A stretch of 64,000 bases of DNA, from the NCBI GenBank assembly GCA_021014325.1, contig CM037464.1, positions 263,001 through 327,000 on the forward strand. Direction: 5' to 3'. Position numbers and translations under genes: made by a program. The notes beneath the pieces are model-generated. The model searched no databases. It saw only the letters and a list, made by a program, of their open reading frames with translations, and was not told the DNA's origin. This document shows, piece after piece, positions 13,101-28,100 of the stretch. This stretch comes from Plazaster borealis (lineage: Eukaryota > Echinodermata > Asteroidea > Forcipulatida > Labidiasteridae). Position 1 is the first letter of the stretch, and each line of letters begins with the position of its first letter.

Positions 13101-16100
13101 ATCATGTAACTCAAGCGTACTGTTGTGTCCGCATTACGCAATCATGTAACTGCAGCGTACTGTTGTGTCCGCATTACGCATTCATGTAACTCAAGCGTAC
13201 TGGTGTGTCCGCATTACGCATTCATGCAACTCCAGCGTACTGGTGTGTCCGCATTACGCATTCATGCAACTCCAGCGTACTGGTGTGTCCGCATTACGCA
13301 TTCATGCAACTCCAGCGTACTGGTGTGTCCGCATTACGCATTCATGCAACTCCAGCGTACTGGTGTGTCCGCATTACGCATTCATGTAACTCAAGCGTAC
13401 TGGTGTGTCCGCATTACGCAATCATGCAACTCCAGCGTACTGGTGTGTCCGCATTATGCATTCATGTAACTCCAGCCAATGACAGGTTTTCCTTTGACCT
13501 TGGTTAGGTCGCTGTTTGAGCTTGTTACTTCATGTGCATGTATGTGCATAGTTTAGTAACAATTTGGCAGAAATCAGTGACAATTAAACCACAATACACC
13601 TTCATTAAAATCTGACATTTTACACTTTTTTTTTCATTACCAAACAATATGAGGACCTGTCTTTGTTAATGGACCAAGCATTTTGAATACACCCCCTTGT
13701 GATGATGTTTCCACCAATCATATCGTATCAACCCTCCAAGGAAATTTTTAAAATATAGTAATATAGATTCCTCAGGGAAAACCAACATACCTCACAAGAC
13801 AAACCGGTGTAACCTGTTGGGCATCGGCAACGCTCCACTTTAAACGCTGGAGAACCAGTCCCGTCCTTCTTTGTGATATCCATGGCAACATTGCTGAGGC
13901 TGAACATAAAAGTAAAATACAAAATAGGATGTTCAATCATTTGTAGTTACAAAGAAATCACTAACAAAATATCTGAAACAACTAGGATCAACAATTTAGG
14001 AGGTTATTTGAAATGACGGCCTTTCCACCTTTTAGTAACCCCTTGAGTAATAGATTTCAAGGAGCTTTTGGAAACAGTATCCTCAGCACTGGACAAGTAG
14101 ATCATGATTTCTTCATATCTGAAGAAAATATCAACTATTTTCAGCAACCAAGCAGACATAAAAAGTGTCAAATTTCCCATCCCTGACCATAAACAAGAAA
14201 GTTAACTATCCCTACAAGAAGTGACAGGGTCAACCAGCTGATGCCAAGACAAGTAGATGTTTTACAATAGTGGCATCTTGTTACAATGACTTGGGGTTAT
14301 CATAAGTAGATTCTTGTTTACCTAGCATCAAAGATTTTATTGTAGTACTGAGCTCTGATCTGAATTGAAGAGATTCCAGCAAGGATAACCATCATGTCCT
14401 CTCGAGTCACAGTCCGAGCTGAGAAACTGTACTGGAACATATCCTGGTAGGAGACAAACATCCAATGAAAATCATCTGTTTAATGAATTCTCACTCTCTT
14501 CTGGTTGAAGAAATATCTCTTTGAATGTTTGATGTCCATTCATTACAGTTTTCTTCAATGCTATGGAAAGGTAGAACATTATAACACATACCTCGACTAG
14601 ATCAACGGACATATCGAACGGACGACCATTCTGGGGACGGTCATCATTAGTGTACATGATAGTGATGTTGTTGCCCTGGAAACACAAAAAGTCAGTCACA
14701 GATTTAAGATCAAGTAAACAAACTGTATAGACATTTTCCCTTCAATACCTCACCCTTCTTGATTGCTGTTCATTCTCGCCCCGCTCGATATTGAACGGAC
14801 CACCGCCTAATAATTGATACCCCACCCCAACTCTATTCCGCCCCTAATCCTTATTAAACGGAGCAACTCCCAATAATTGATACCCCAACCCAACTCTATT
14901 TCATACATCGCAAAAATTGATTGCAACTAACAATGTTGCTTAGCAGGAGTTTGCATCCAACCAAAATGCAATTTACTTTACAATATTTAAACTGGGGCTA
15001 TGTTTATTGTTTCATTAGCAAATTCTGCTTAACCACGTACAAATTGCGCCAACTATCCAATTTCATAAATTTGGTGAGCAGATAAACACTTTCCTATCAG
15101 AAAACAGTATACCAGCCAAAAAGCCAATAAGTTTATATTATCACTATGTTTCATGCTTAGCAGAGAAATTTTCTCAGCATGTTTTCTGCTTAACAGATAC
15201 TTACACTGATGATGACTTCAGGTCTACGTAGGGGCACAGACACAGAGTCTCCCCTCTCTGGAATCCCGTTGCTCTGGACAGTAAACTCCAGCTTACCACC
15301 GTATGAGGTCAACTGTTCAATCAAAATAAAATCACTTTAATATGAGATAATCAAATCATAATAAATTCAGGAACATGACATAACAAAATGATATGATGGG
15401 AAACCCTTATTGTGGGATAAATACTCGTCATAACCTTCAACGCATGTCATGTGTATCAAGTCAAAACAAATACAAAGCTAAAACTTGAGAACTGGTATGC
15501 CCTCCTCAAAGACCGACATCAATTACATATATCCAGCAGCAAAATACTCAAAATTGCACCAGGCAGAGACTTCCAAAGAGAGGCAGTACGTGAACAAAAA
15601 AGCTGTTCAAATGGTTCTTTGTTTTACACAGGGGCTCAAACGTCCTGTTAGGAGCAACCAGGTAGGACAAACTGGTCGCACATTTACAATGAAAATATCT
15701 GTAGAACAGACAGAGGCTGACTACAGACCTATGGTGAGAAAAAGGTTTTGAGTATCACACTGTAGTCAATGTTACCACAAAAGATTACTTATAACTTTAT
15801 TTATTCAACAAGAAATCATTTCAAGATTAACCACCTTATTTCCAAGATAGGATTCCGGCGCCTCCCAGTAGATAGCCTGGCTCGGGTCTGTTCCAGTGCC
15901 GATGTCACCTATGTAGACATTGACCAGGGTACCCACCATTCTGATCAGGGGAGACTTCAAATTGGTCACGGTCCAACCTTCCATGTCAACCAACTGAAAA
16001 GAGAAAATACGCATCAAGGGTTCCGTCACAAGAGGGCGACAGTTTGCAAACAAGATGTGAATTTTCCAAAGTGAGGCTGCTATAACAAAACCTCCTTCAG

Positions 16101-19100
16101 CACACGTTACATGCATCAGTGAAAAATATCTATAAATCTAACAGCTCAACAACACCAGATCAAATCTGACAGTTGAACAACATGCTATCGAAACCATCGA
16201 AAACAATCTCCTTAGAAGTATGCAACACCAACAGCTAAATGGGCACACAGGTGGTGTGTTAACCTTTCACACTTTGGCCATAGATTTTTAATAATCATTT
16301 ATGACAAATTAAAGTCTTACCCTATCATACGGTCTGCCATAGCTTCTACAATCCGTTGAATGGCCGAAGCAGAAGCAATTGATACAACCTTTAGTATTGC
16401 TTGGCTGTAGGTGGAAGGTTCCCTCCTTACATTGGTTACACTGTTCACCCGCCACGTTTTCCTATAAAATCCAAAATCATAAATCAATATTCAGAAACGT
16501 GCATGTCCACCAATTTTTGTGGATTTTTTTTTACTATAGGGCTACATGGTTATTTCTTAAAACATAAATGTGATGTAAAATCTACCACATGTGAATTAAA
16601 GGATGTAATGATTTATATTTAGATTCAGTGAATCTTACCTTGCATTCACACTGTGCAGTGTCCTGGTTGCAGATGCCTTGTTCTGTACCACTAGTATCAC
16701 AATAGCATGATTCACAGAAGGGATACCGGTGATGACCTGGTTCACACTGGTCACACTTGCGACCTCCAACATTTGGCTTACACCTGGATAAAAACGATAA
16801 TAATAACATTTATTTGTTATGCACTGTTAAGGCAAGTACGCCTTTCAAACCCTGGGCACCAAGCATTCTTAAAACCATCTAAACTCCTTAGGAGTATGCA
16901 ACACCAGCAGCCAAGATGGAGCACAGGTTACTAATCATTCACATCAACAATCTCTACCCCTGCAGGTATCCATTTACTCCTATATGATGAGAAGCAATCA
17001 CAGCCATGTGTCTTGCTCAAGGACCAAGTATCATGACTGTGATAAGATGACTTAGCAATCAGTACTGGAGTTTGATGCACTAGACTTCTCAGTCATGACA
17101 CACCACAACTGGGCATAGAATCAGATAAGATGAAACTCAAGAACCAAGAATGAATCAAAAGCCTACCTGCACTGGCCGGTAACCTCATGACAGTTGTAGT
17201 CTCCACCGACGATACCACGGCCATCACAATCACATTCCTACATATCAACCAACATCAAAATACAAGCTTTTAATTAGAATGGATACAATATCTTACTTAG
17301 GTTAAAGTTCAAGGTCCAAAGTTTAAAGTCTCCAACCCAAAATCAACAGTTATTGTGTGATGTGTTTTTTTCCTTCAAAGTAATGCACACCTATTTTAAT
17401 GAATTTTTCAAAGCTCAGTTTTATGGTATGGTCTTATGGGTACAAAAAAGTTTATTCAAAAAGTCCTTTTGAAAAAAGCATGTTGTACCATGTTTAACCC
17501 TTTAGAGACTGGCATTCATTTTTGTATTATCACCACTATACGCCCAGACATTGCTGATCTTGTTGATTTTTTGAATTCATTACTTTCAAGAAAAATGAAA
17601 TATATGGTTTTGTTTTAGAATTATAGATTCTTTGTTAACATAGGAAATATTGAAAAATGTCAATTCAGCACGAAACCTTTTCTTTAACCTCTTGCTGTTG
17701 CTCTTGTTTGAGCACAAGTGGGTCAAATCTTGCGGCCGTTTGCAGCCGCTATGGGCATTTCAGTACAAGCTGCTTGCGGCCGATACAGTCTCTAAATGGT
17801 TATGAATTCAGAGGTGAACTTGACTTACAGCACATCCAACAAGCGGGTCATAACCAAAGGTTCTTTCCTGACAGCGATCACAAGTATCACCAACGACGTT
17901 GGTAGGGCAGATACACTCTCCTGTGACTTCATTACATACCCCTGATCTGCAACTACACCCTGTAGTAAGTGGAGGGACAAAAGAAATCAATCTGTCAGGG
18001 TGTGGTCAATAATCAATTAATCAATCTGCACGTATGATGGTAGGAGCGGCCACTCTGTAGAGAGAAATTCAAAATTAAACAGGTGGTAACTCCAGGTTAG
18101 CCTGGAGATTTGTTAAGGTTTTCCGCGGTTCAACTCACTGGCAAATGTTTTTAAAAGGTTAAGGGGCTAAATCAGAGAATGTCCTGTTCCTGCATGACAA
18201 AAGTAAGGTAGAAATGCAGAATTAAACAAACAGGATATCTTAGTTGATATCTGTTTTTCTCCCTTACTTTTGTTGTGTATGACAGGACATTCTCTGATTC
18301 AGGCCCTTAACTATTTAAAACATTTGCCAAATTGCCATTTGTTTTACTTTATGACATACTATCACAACCCTACTTCTCTAGATAGCCATCAGATAGTTTT
18401 GAAAGACAAATTTAAAATTTTTTAAAACTTTTTGTTTAAATCATTGAATCCAGATCGAGGTTGAAAGGGGAAAATAGTCTGCCTCCATACTGTAAATTTA
18501 AACATCAATATTCATTATTATTATTGCAGACAGAGAACCAGACTTACTGTAACAGTTAGGGAAGTCATAGTAGCCGATCTTGCAGCGGTCACAGCGACGT
18601 CCAGCGATGTTATTCTGGCATTGACACTGACCACCGAGTGCATCACAGTTGAAGCTTAGCGATCCCTGACGATTGCACTCACAAGGGAGGGCACCATTAT
18701 TGTAGTCAGCTGACAGCGAGAAAGTGGCTTGACGACAGAATCCACTACCATCGGGACTAGTAGTGAAAACACAATGGGTTGTTGACATACAAAATAATAG
18801 GCATTTATGAGGAACATACTGTATCAAAGCACCTACACTATTACCACCCCTATTCAGCGGGCTTTTAGCATCCAATTAGCATCTTCAACTCTTTTGGAAT
18901 ATGCAGCACCAGAAACCAAATGGGCACACAGGTTAATAATCATTCACATCAATTCAAGGCACTGTTTTGCACTCACTCCCTTTCTAAATTTCTCAGGAAA
19001 TTTCCCCTTTTCTTTCTCCTACCCCTGTACCCCTTGCCTCCTACCTGATGAAGAAGTTATTCCCCCCACATTTACGGATGAATTCCCCAGCTCTGTCTTG

Positions 19101-22100
19101 AGGCTCTTCATCCAGGATTTCCGTGGTGTAGACGTCCTCTGGAACTGCGATGACGTAGTCCTAAGTCGGAAGAAGAAAATGTACACTGTTACTACCAAGA
19201 AGCTAGTCTGTTTTTAATCCATCAAATCACTCAGTACAATTTTTTCGCATAAGACAGTAAAAAAACTCTTAAGAAAACATGTCCGACAACAAAACAGTTT
19301 CTTGACTGCTCTTCATGAACATTTTAATAATAATAATAATAATAATAATATTTGTAATGCGCACATATCCACCCTGCTGGGTGTTCAAGGCGCAAGATGA
19401 CTCACAATCCAGATTTCTCCTTGACTACCATCAAGCACAGATATGTAGTATCCCTGACCATTGCCGGTAAGGTCAAATGTTGAACTCCCGTCAGCTAAGT
19501 TAACAACAGCTCTACATCCTGACACATGAGGGCAGTATCCAGCTTGGAAGGTCCCTACAAAGGTAAAGAGATAATAGTGACTGGTAAGAAACTGACATAA
19601 GACTGCTTCATTCAGATGAACCTTAAAAGCAAGGGTTACGGTGACGACAGCTTTTGAGCTGTGGTTGTTCTAAAAGAATCAGTGGCGTAAAAACTTGTTG
19701 TTTCGATCATTATGCTCTGATCATCATTTTTTAGTTCGCTCCTGAAGACCATTAAAGCATACTGATCAAACGGTTTAGGTTCAAAATTGTTTTCCCACCA
19801 AACAAAGTTTCAAAGTTTCTATTCTGATTCAATATAACTGCTTCCCACAAATCTACAGGAAAACCAGAATGGAAATGGAAATATTATAAGAGTCAATTCC
19901 TTTTGGGTGACAGGTTGCCACACCATTTTGGAATCAAATAAATTCAAGAAGCTTCCAAGTTAAAGGTTTAAATGAAAACCTCACACCACACTTACCCTCT
20001 CCTTCAAATTCACCAAGTACATTGAAGTTCACATCCACAGTAGCCCCACCAGGTTGGAAGTAATGAACAACGTAAACATAGCGACCCGTAAGTGGCTCAA
20101 CATCTTCATAGTTAACAGAGGACTGAGGAAAAACAAACAAACATTCCATAAACTCAGATAGTCCAAAATGATGATGTGTAAAACTCTGAATATGTTCTGT
20201 TATTGTCTTCAAATAAAACAAGCTTTCATAACACTGTTAACAACAGATAACACTATTTGAAAAGTGTACTTGCAAAGCGCACCAATTAGCATGGGAACCA
20301 GCCTTAAATAAGACAAAGTCCATGGTATTTCTGCCGGTGACTGTTTCTGCTATGCATATTGTTGTAATAAGCAAGTTTGCTTAACAGCTACATGAAAATT
20401 AGTGACAGAATACTTCCCCTTTAAAAGAAAAACATTTCATCACTATCGTAAAAAAGTTTGCAATCTTACCGATCCGCTACCATCGGTGGTGATGTAATGC
20501 AAGGTGATGTCTTGGTCCAAGATGTTAGGAGGAAGGGGAGCAGACACATCGACATCGGACTTGTCAATCCAGACAGCGTGGGGGGGAATTGGGTAAGTAG
20601 ATCCGCGACATCTGTAAATAGAAAACGGCAACTGATGTTATCCAAGAATATCAACTTCCAACTGATGTTATCAAAGAATATCAACTTACAACTGATGTTA
20701 TCAAAGAATATCAACTTCCAACTGATGTTATCAAAGAATATCAACTTCCAACTGATGTTATCAAAGAATATCAACTTCCAACTGATGTTATCAAAGAATA
20801 TCAACTTCCAACTGATGTTATCAAAGAATATCAACTTCCAACTGATGTTATCAAAGAATATCAACTTCAAGTTTCAGACTTTTTACTTTGGTTTTCTCTC
20901 AACTGATACTGTATGGGAACGCTGTATTCTCGATACTTTCCGAGTCTGTACTATTTTGACAAAGTCACCACAGGATATCATGTTGCAGGTTGGCATAGTT
21001 TAACTAGCCTTCAAAACCATAGTTGATGGTATCATTTGGTTAGACAGGGGCCAATTTCATAGTGCTGCTTAATGGTAAGCAAATTTTCGTGCTAACTTAA
21101 GCACCATGGATTTGCATTGTTACGTCATTCATTTTCATATAGTAAGCACCGGAAGCTTAGCATGCCTTTTCATGTGCTTATGGTTAGCAGCGCTATGAAA
21201 TGGAAACTCGCGCAGTAAGCAGCTCTATGAAATTGGGCCCAGTAGGAGGGTTAAAGTCACTTACTGTCCATCAGCCGTGCGGACACACTGAAGAGCTGGA
21301 GTAACAATGTCATATGACCACTTGTTCACAGGAACAGCAATCACTTGGCTCTGAAAAAAAAAGAATAAATTCTAAATCATCTTAACTCTTTTATATTACC
21401 ACAACAAATTAGTTTAAGATCATCAGGGAATGCAAAAAACATCCAGGAATACTTCAATACAAACAAAATTGAATTTCAACCAGGTTTGAAATGAACCTAG
21501 TGTAACCCAATGATGTTTTGTTGTTGTTGTTTGTTTGTTTTTTTGTTTTTCTTTCTTTCTTTTCAATGTAAACAACTTACAATTCCAATAAGGTCAGGGT
21601 TGCCATTCAGGGTGATCCTGACATATGGATTTTGGTTGTCAATGTTAAACACCATCGGCATACCATCGGCATCAACGATCACTGTACGGCACCTGCAAGA
21701 CAAAATATTCTATGTCAAGACTTACCCTCACTATAGTACATATTGGTAATTACTGGGGGGGGGAACATTATTAGTTTCAATCTGAAAACTGGCTGATTGT
21801 AAAGTTCATACCAGTAACAATCCTCCAGAGAAACATTTCCATCTGAAATACTTTCAAAGTAGAGAAAATAGCATTTGAAGAATTTTTTTTTTATTCCAGA
21901 AAATTGATTTTGAAGAAATAATTCAAAAAGTTGGGAAAATTGCATTTGAGGAACTATTTTTTATAAATTTGAGAAAATCAAAACTTGAAGAAATACTTTT
22001 AAGGTTGAAAAAAAATAGAAAAAATACTTTCAAAGTTGAAAAAATAGCATTTGAAGACCACTTCCCAACTTATCATTTTTTTATTTTGATTGTTGCAACA

Positions 22101-25100
22101 GAAATAAGCTTGTCTATAAGCATGCACAAAATCCCTGATAAAACAAATATCACCTCTCAGTTGATGACATTTTTACCCGTATATTTTACTTGATGTGATT
22201 GATAACTTACAGGAAGGAGCAATCAAAGAAGTTGATGAAACCACGCTGACTCCCTCCTGGAACGGATACCTCAAAAGTACCGGTCTGGACTCCTGGCCCA
22301 CCACCAAAGTATTCAGTGACAAAAACGTATTCACCAGCCTCGGTGATTGGCACATTCAAGAGAAGGTTTTTCTGTAAGTGGGTAGAAGGAAAAGAGTCCA
22401 ATAAAAAAAATCAAGACGGGTTCTTCGGTGAGGCAAAATTCAACAGGAATGTCTTAGTGTAAACCCTCCAGTCCCAAATACTCCAAACTCTTCTTCAGGA
22501 AGTTGTCTGAGTTTGCAGGATATGGTACTGCAGGGTCAAATATCAAATGCTGATCAATGGAAACGGTACACCAATCCTATTTAAGTCTAAACATTGGGTG
22601 TTGAATTACTACATATTTGAGGATTTTGAAGGAATTGGAAAGCCTTTAGCCAAAGAAGCTTGAAGTTAAGGTCAACGTTTCCCAAACAAAATGAAATGGG
22701 AACTACTGTAATAATCAACCCGAATCCATCAAAATCCTACAGCGCTATTTAATGATTCTGTTGGACTGAAGACTAAGTGGCCAAAGTGATACTGTTTAGC
22801 ATAATAGGGCTAGTTTTCCCTAATATTATCAGAGTCAAACAGTTTGGGTGTCGAGTTACTGTGTCCCAGGGAAATCTGTCCCCCCGGAGATTCTGTCCCC
22901 ATACAGGAAATTAACATGGGCTGGAGGAGGATGATTCAAAAGAGGGCGCTATCATAAGAAGTTTGTACACAGTTCGCCGTATTGGGGGACAGAATCTCCA
23001 GGGGGGACAGAACCTCCTGCCACAACTGCATGGTGTTGGACCGAGTACTGCACTGCCACACTGGTAACTAAACTATTTTATATGGTGTTGGACTGAGTAC
23101 TGCACTGCCACACTGGTTACTAAACTATTTTATATCGTCGCGTAAGAACTATAAGGTCCTTAACAAACGTGATGGACAAAAGGTCGTTAACAAAACATTT
23201 TTTAAAGCCTATAAAACAATATAATAAAATACAACTATCAGGAATTTGTGTTTCCTTATGAAAATCTGAAAAAAGATTGTTGTAAGGAAACACTAATTTT
23301 TGGTTTTTATATTTTATTTACTGTTTTATAACCTTAATTTTTTTTTTTTAACGACCACTGCACTGCCACACTGGTTACTAAACTAGTTTATATGGTGTTG
23401 GACTGAGTACTGCACTGCCACACTGGTTACTAAACTATTTTATATGGTGTTGGACTGAGTACTACACTGCCACACTGGTAACTAAACTAGTTTATATGGT
23501 GTTGGACTGAGTACTGCACTGCCACACTGGTTACTAAACTAGTTTATATGGTGTTGGACTGAGTACTACACTGCCACACTGGTAACTAAACTAGTTTATA
23601 TGGTGTTGGACTGAGTACTGCACTGCCACACTGGTTACTAAACTAGTTTATATGGTGTTGGACTGAGTACTACACTGCCACACTGGTAACTAAACTAGTT
23701 TATATGGTGTTGGACTGAGTACTACACTGCCACACTGGTAACTAAACTAGTTTATATGGTGTTGGAATGAGTACTGCACTGCCACACTGGTTACTAAACT
23801 AGTTTATATAGTGTTGGACCGAGTACTGCACTGCCACACTGGTAACTAAACTAGTTTATATGGTGTTGGACTGAGTACTGCACTGCCACACTGGTTACTA
23901 AACTAGTTTATATAGTGTTGGACCGAGTACTGCACTGCCACACTGGTTACTAAACTAGTTTATATGGTGTTGGAATGAGTACTGCACTGCCACACTGGTA
24001 AACTAAACTAGTTTATATGGTGTTGGAATGAGTACTGCACTGCCACACTGGTAACTAAACTAGTTTATATGGTGTTGGACTGAGTACTGCACTGCCACAC
24101 TGGTTACTAAACTATTTTATATGGTGTTGGAATGAGTACTGCACTGCCACACTGGTAAACTAAACTAGTTTATATGGTGTTGGACTGAGTACTGCACTGC
24201 CACACTGGTAACTAAACTAGTTTATATGGTGTTGGACTGAGTACTGCACTGCCACACTGGTAACTAAACTATTTTATATGGCGTTGGACCGAGTACTGCA
24301 CTGCCACACTGGTTACTAAACTAGTTTATATGGTGTTGGACTGAGTACTGCACTGCCACACTGGTAACTAAACTATTTTATATGGTGTTGGAATGAGTAC
24401 TGCACTGCCACACTGGTTACTAAACTATTTTATATGGTGTTGGAATGAGTACTGCACTGCCACACTGGTTACTAAACTATTTTATATGGTGTTGGACCGA
24501 GTACTACACTGCCACACTGGTTACTAAACTATTTTATATGGTGTTGGACTGAGTACTGCACTGCCACACTGGTAACTAAACTATTTTATATGGTGTTGGA
24601 CTGAGTACTACACTGCCACACTGGTAACTAAACTAGTTTATATGGTGTTGGACTGAGTACTGCACTGCCACACTGGTAAACTAAACTAGTTTATATGGTG
24701 TTGGACTGAGTACTGCACTGCCACACTGGTTACTAAACTATTTTATATGGTGTTGGACCGAGTACTGCACTGCCACACTGGTAACTAAACTATTTTATAT
24801 GGTGTTGGACTGAGTACTGCACTGCCACACTGGTAACTAAACTAGTTTATATGGTGTTGGACTGAGTACTGCACTGCCACACTGGTTACTAAACTAGTTT
24901 ATATGGTGTTGGAATGAGTACTGCACTGCCACACTGGTTACTAAACTATTTTATATGGTGTTGGACCTAGAGGGAGGAAGGATCCCAATGAACAACCTTA
25001 AGGAGCTAGAGTTTGTTTACTTACATGTTGTGAATCTACGACAGCGAGGTCACTGACCCCAATTTCAATCAGCATGTCCTGATCCAAGAAATGCGTGGCG

Positions 25101-28100
25101 GGAACGTTGGTTCCGTCAATCTCATAGTAACCGTAGACACCACGGACGACGTAGAAATAATCCTCATTGGGGTAGGTGTAGTAATTACATCTGTAGGAAG
25201 TCAAGGACAAGCAATTCTCAAAAATTAAAATCTATAGTTGTGTGAGACAGTCAGGTGCTAACAATCTTGTATGACTAGGTTTTGATTGATGTTTATGGGG
25301 TTTGTTTTATCCCTGATGCAACTGTGTCACCTTGTTAGACCAAAAGAGTGATTTTGTGCATTCAAGGGCATTTCCTGGCAGGCATTTCCTGGCAGGCAAG
25401 ATTTTTAACCTGGTTTTATTTTTTTTTACATTTTGTGTCATAACTACCACATAAAATCAACAATTGTAAAAACAAAAGGCTGGACAGGTTTTGAATTGTG
25501 CCCCCTTCCATCGAATCAATAATTGATAACATCATAAAGTTTTCCTCCATTGAGCTGTGTACAAATCCATTGCCTATATACTTAACAGGCTTTAACGAGT
25601 ATCAAAACAGAAGAAGTACTTGTAAGCAAGGATTGGGAGACAAGTCTTGTTCATCACTCACCTTTCTTGAGGTACTCCAAAGATGCAGGGTTCAGACACT
25701 TTCTGTTGCAGGATCGTGGCCTCGTAGTAGGCCGAGGGGATCAGAACAAGGTAATCCTGTCACCGAAAAGGGGGTGAATATCAATTTTAAAATAATAGTG
25801 CACATGGAATAATTGTTAGAAATCAAAGCAAGTTTAACTCCTTACAAATTACACCAAACATGACACCAAGTAAATTATTACCGAAAATTAGTACAAAAAG
25901 TTTTGACTTGCAAAATATTTTAAAAGGGAGCCTAAACCTTTTTTCTTTTTTTTCTTTTTTTGGGGGGGGGAGCAAAGTTTTGAATTCAACGTACCCATTT
26001 CATCTTGTTTTGTTTTAATAAATAATATTTCAACATTGTTGTTATTAATATTTACCCAACCATGACAAACACACTACAAAATATATTTCATTATAAAAAA
26101 AATAATGCTGAGAAAGAATTTGAAAATAAAAATAGAAATAGTGATCAACAAATCTGAACAATACAAAATAATAAGCCCTACCAGCAGGACTCCCTCTGGA
26201 GCCTCAATAGTGACAGTCCAGACACCAGGATTGAGTACAAAGGGGCTGATAACTCCGCCCCCTTCAACAGTGACAAGCTGAGGACTTGCACCGGGTGTAA
26301 ACAAGATGCTGCTGGATTGCTCTGAACCTAGACCACAGTGTAAAGAAACAACTTAGGATTGTAGGCATTGAAAGGTTTCAGTACATCATTCAGGGAAGAG
26401 AGTCTGAAATTAGTATCCAAACTTAAGGAGGTATGTTGAAATGATGGCATTTCAGCCTTTTGGTAACTCCTGGAGTATTAAAGTCTAAGGAGCTTGTGGG
26501 AACAGTATCCTCAGCACTACAGAAGTAGACCAAAAAGCCTGATTTCTTTACATCTGAAGAAGAATAAATACTTTTTTGAATTCAGATAAAAGTCTGGAAT
26601 TTCTTGTCCCGATCATTCTTTTTTGGAAGAAAAAAACTAAGTTCAATTCTCTTGTTTTCAATAAACACACCATACAGCCAACCTGTGAATAGTTCATCAC
26701 CCTCAGTGGTGACGTTTTAGTGAAAACAATGAAACAACAATTGTCATTTATTTGGACTGCAGCAATCAAAATGAGCAACAACAATTTTAGAGGTCTTCGA
26801 ATACTATTTTATCGACTATGCCAGTCTTACAGTTGGAAATATTTCTTTAGAGGATTGGTATTTGTATCAACTGAATAACATGGGGAACTTTCAGATTTAA
26901 AACTAAGCCTTCATTTTTTAGAATTAATAACCATTTACTCTGTCTGAACATAAACTTCAGCGCTTTGTTGAATCAAAGCACCAATAATGTGCAGCGACTA
27001 CTAGGCAATATTCCATACAAGGCACCAAGCATTCACCACAACCATCTCTGACCAATGACATCATTGCAACTGTACGAAACACCAAGCATGACCCCGAGTT
27101 AAACCCTGCCCTCTGCATGAACATGAGCATATAAACATCATGGCTGAAAACACTGGGACAAGACATTTGCAAATGACCTGTAAAAATGGATTGGTCTAGA
27201 TTAGCAGCATGGTTCAGTGTGACTCAACTTACCGAGGGCAGGATCTGAAGGTGTTACAGTTATAGTCCCTCTGACGCTCGAATCTCCACGGTAGACATAG
27301 TGTAAGACCAGATGGTACAAGCTAGGCGACGTTACCTCAATTTGTCTGATCACAACAGGCTGGTTAAGTGGACAAAAATAGCGTATTCTTGAAATATTTA
27401 AATGGTACCCTACAAAAAACATTAAACAACAATTGCTCCTATACAATGTCCTGACCCAATCAAGCAACTTGGGCTACAACTATGGCTGTTGGCTGCAGTG
27501 ACAATGTTGAAAAACAGGTCTTTTTAGCCACTGGTCGTAGCCACTACCACAGCCGTCAATTCAGAAAGGGCAATAAGTAGGATATAATACTATAGTCGGG
27601 TTACCTGAATGGCAGACATGACTGCATAAGCGAGGTAGGAGAAGCCAGGGAACTCGTTCTCGTCAAAGCCAACTCTGAGCCGACCATTATCGGGTGTGCT
27701 GCCTCCCTCAATCTCAAACCGATGCTGAAATAGATCTGGGAAATAATGGGTCGGAAGGGGTCTACAAAAAAACAAATTGTAAAAATAATCAACATTTCAC
27801 TTTAATTATAGAAATGGAACTTGTAGATTTCAGTGGATTATCTGGTTTGAGACACTTCAAGTGGTGCTAATATCAGCTTTCCCATTGGTTGATCTAGTTA
27901 TTTTAACCATATATCCATGTCACAATATTGACACTCTATGTCCACACCTGACGACAAAGTGGGCCCATACAGCAGACACAGACAACCATAGCATTCTGAA
28001 ATTTCTATATTGATACTCTATGTCCACAGCTGACATAGAGGGCGTGCACAGCAGACACAGACAACAATTGAGCTCAGCATTCTTAAAGTTCATTTTCTTT

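Noticed and set aside
12946..13476. CRISPR-like array
   Set aside because: Units of 40 bp follow each other directly with no unique spacers, and the sequence is animal nuclear DNA. It is a minisatellite; the same applies to the 30-, 52- and 64-bp arrays.
15451..15751. Two overlapping plus-strand frames in laminin intron 33
   Set aside because: Not recognisable. They lie opposite to the gene in an intron without splice or start support.
20458..21003. Open frames of 181 and 134 codons over the 30-bp array
   Set aside because: They consist of repeat units read through in frame plus part of exon 24 in the wrong frame. No protein family is visible.
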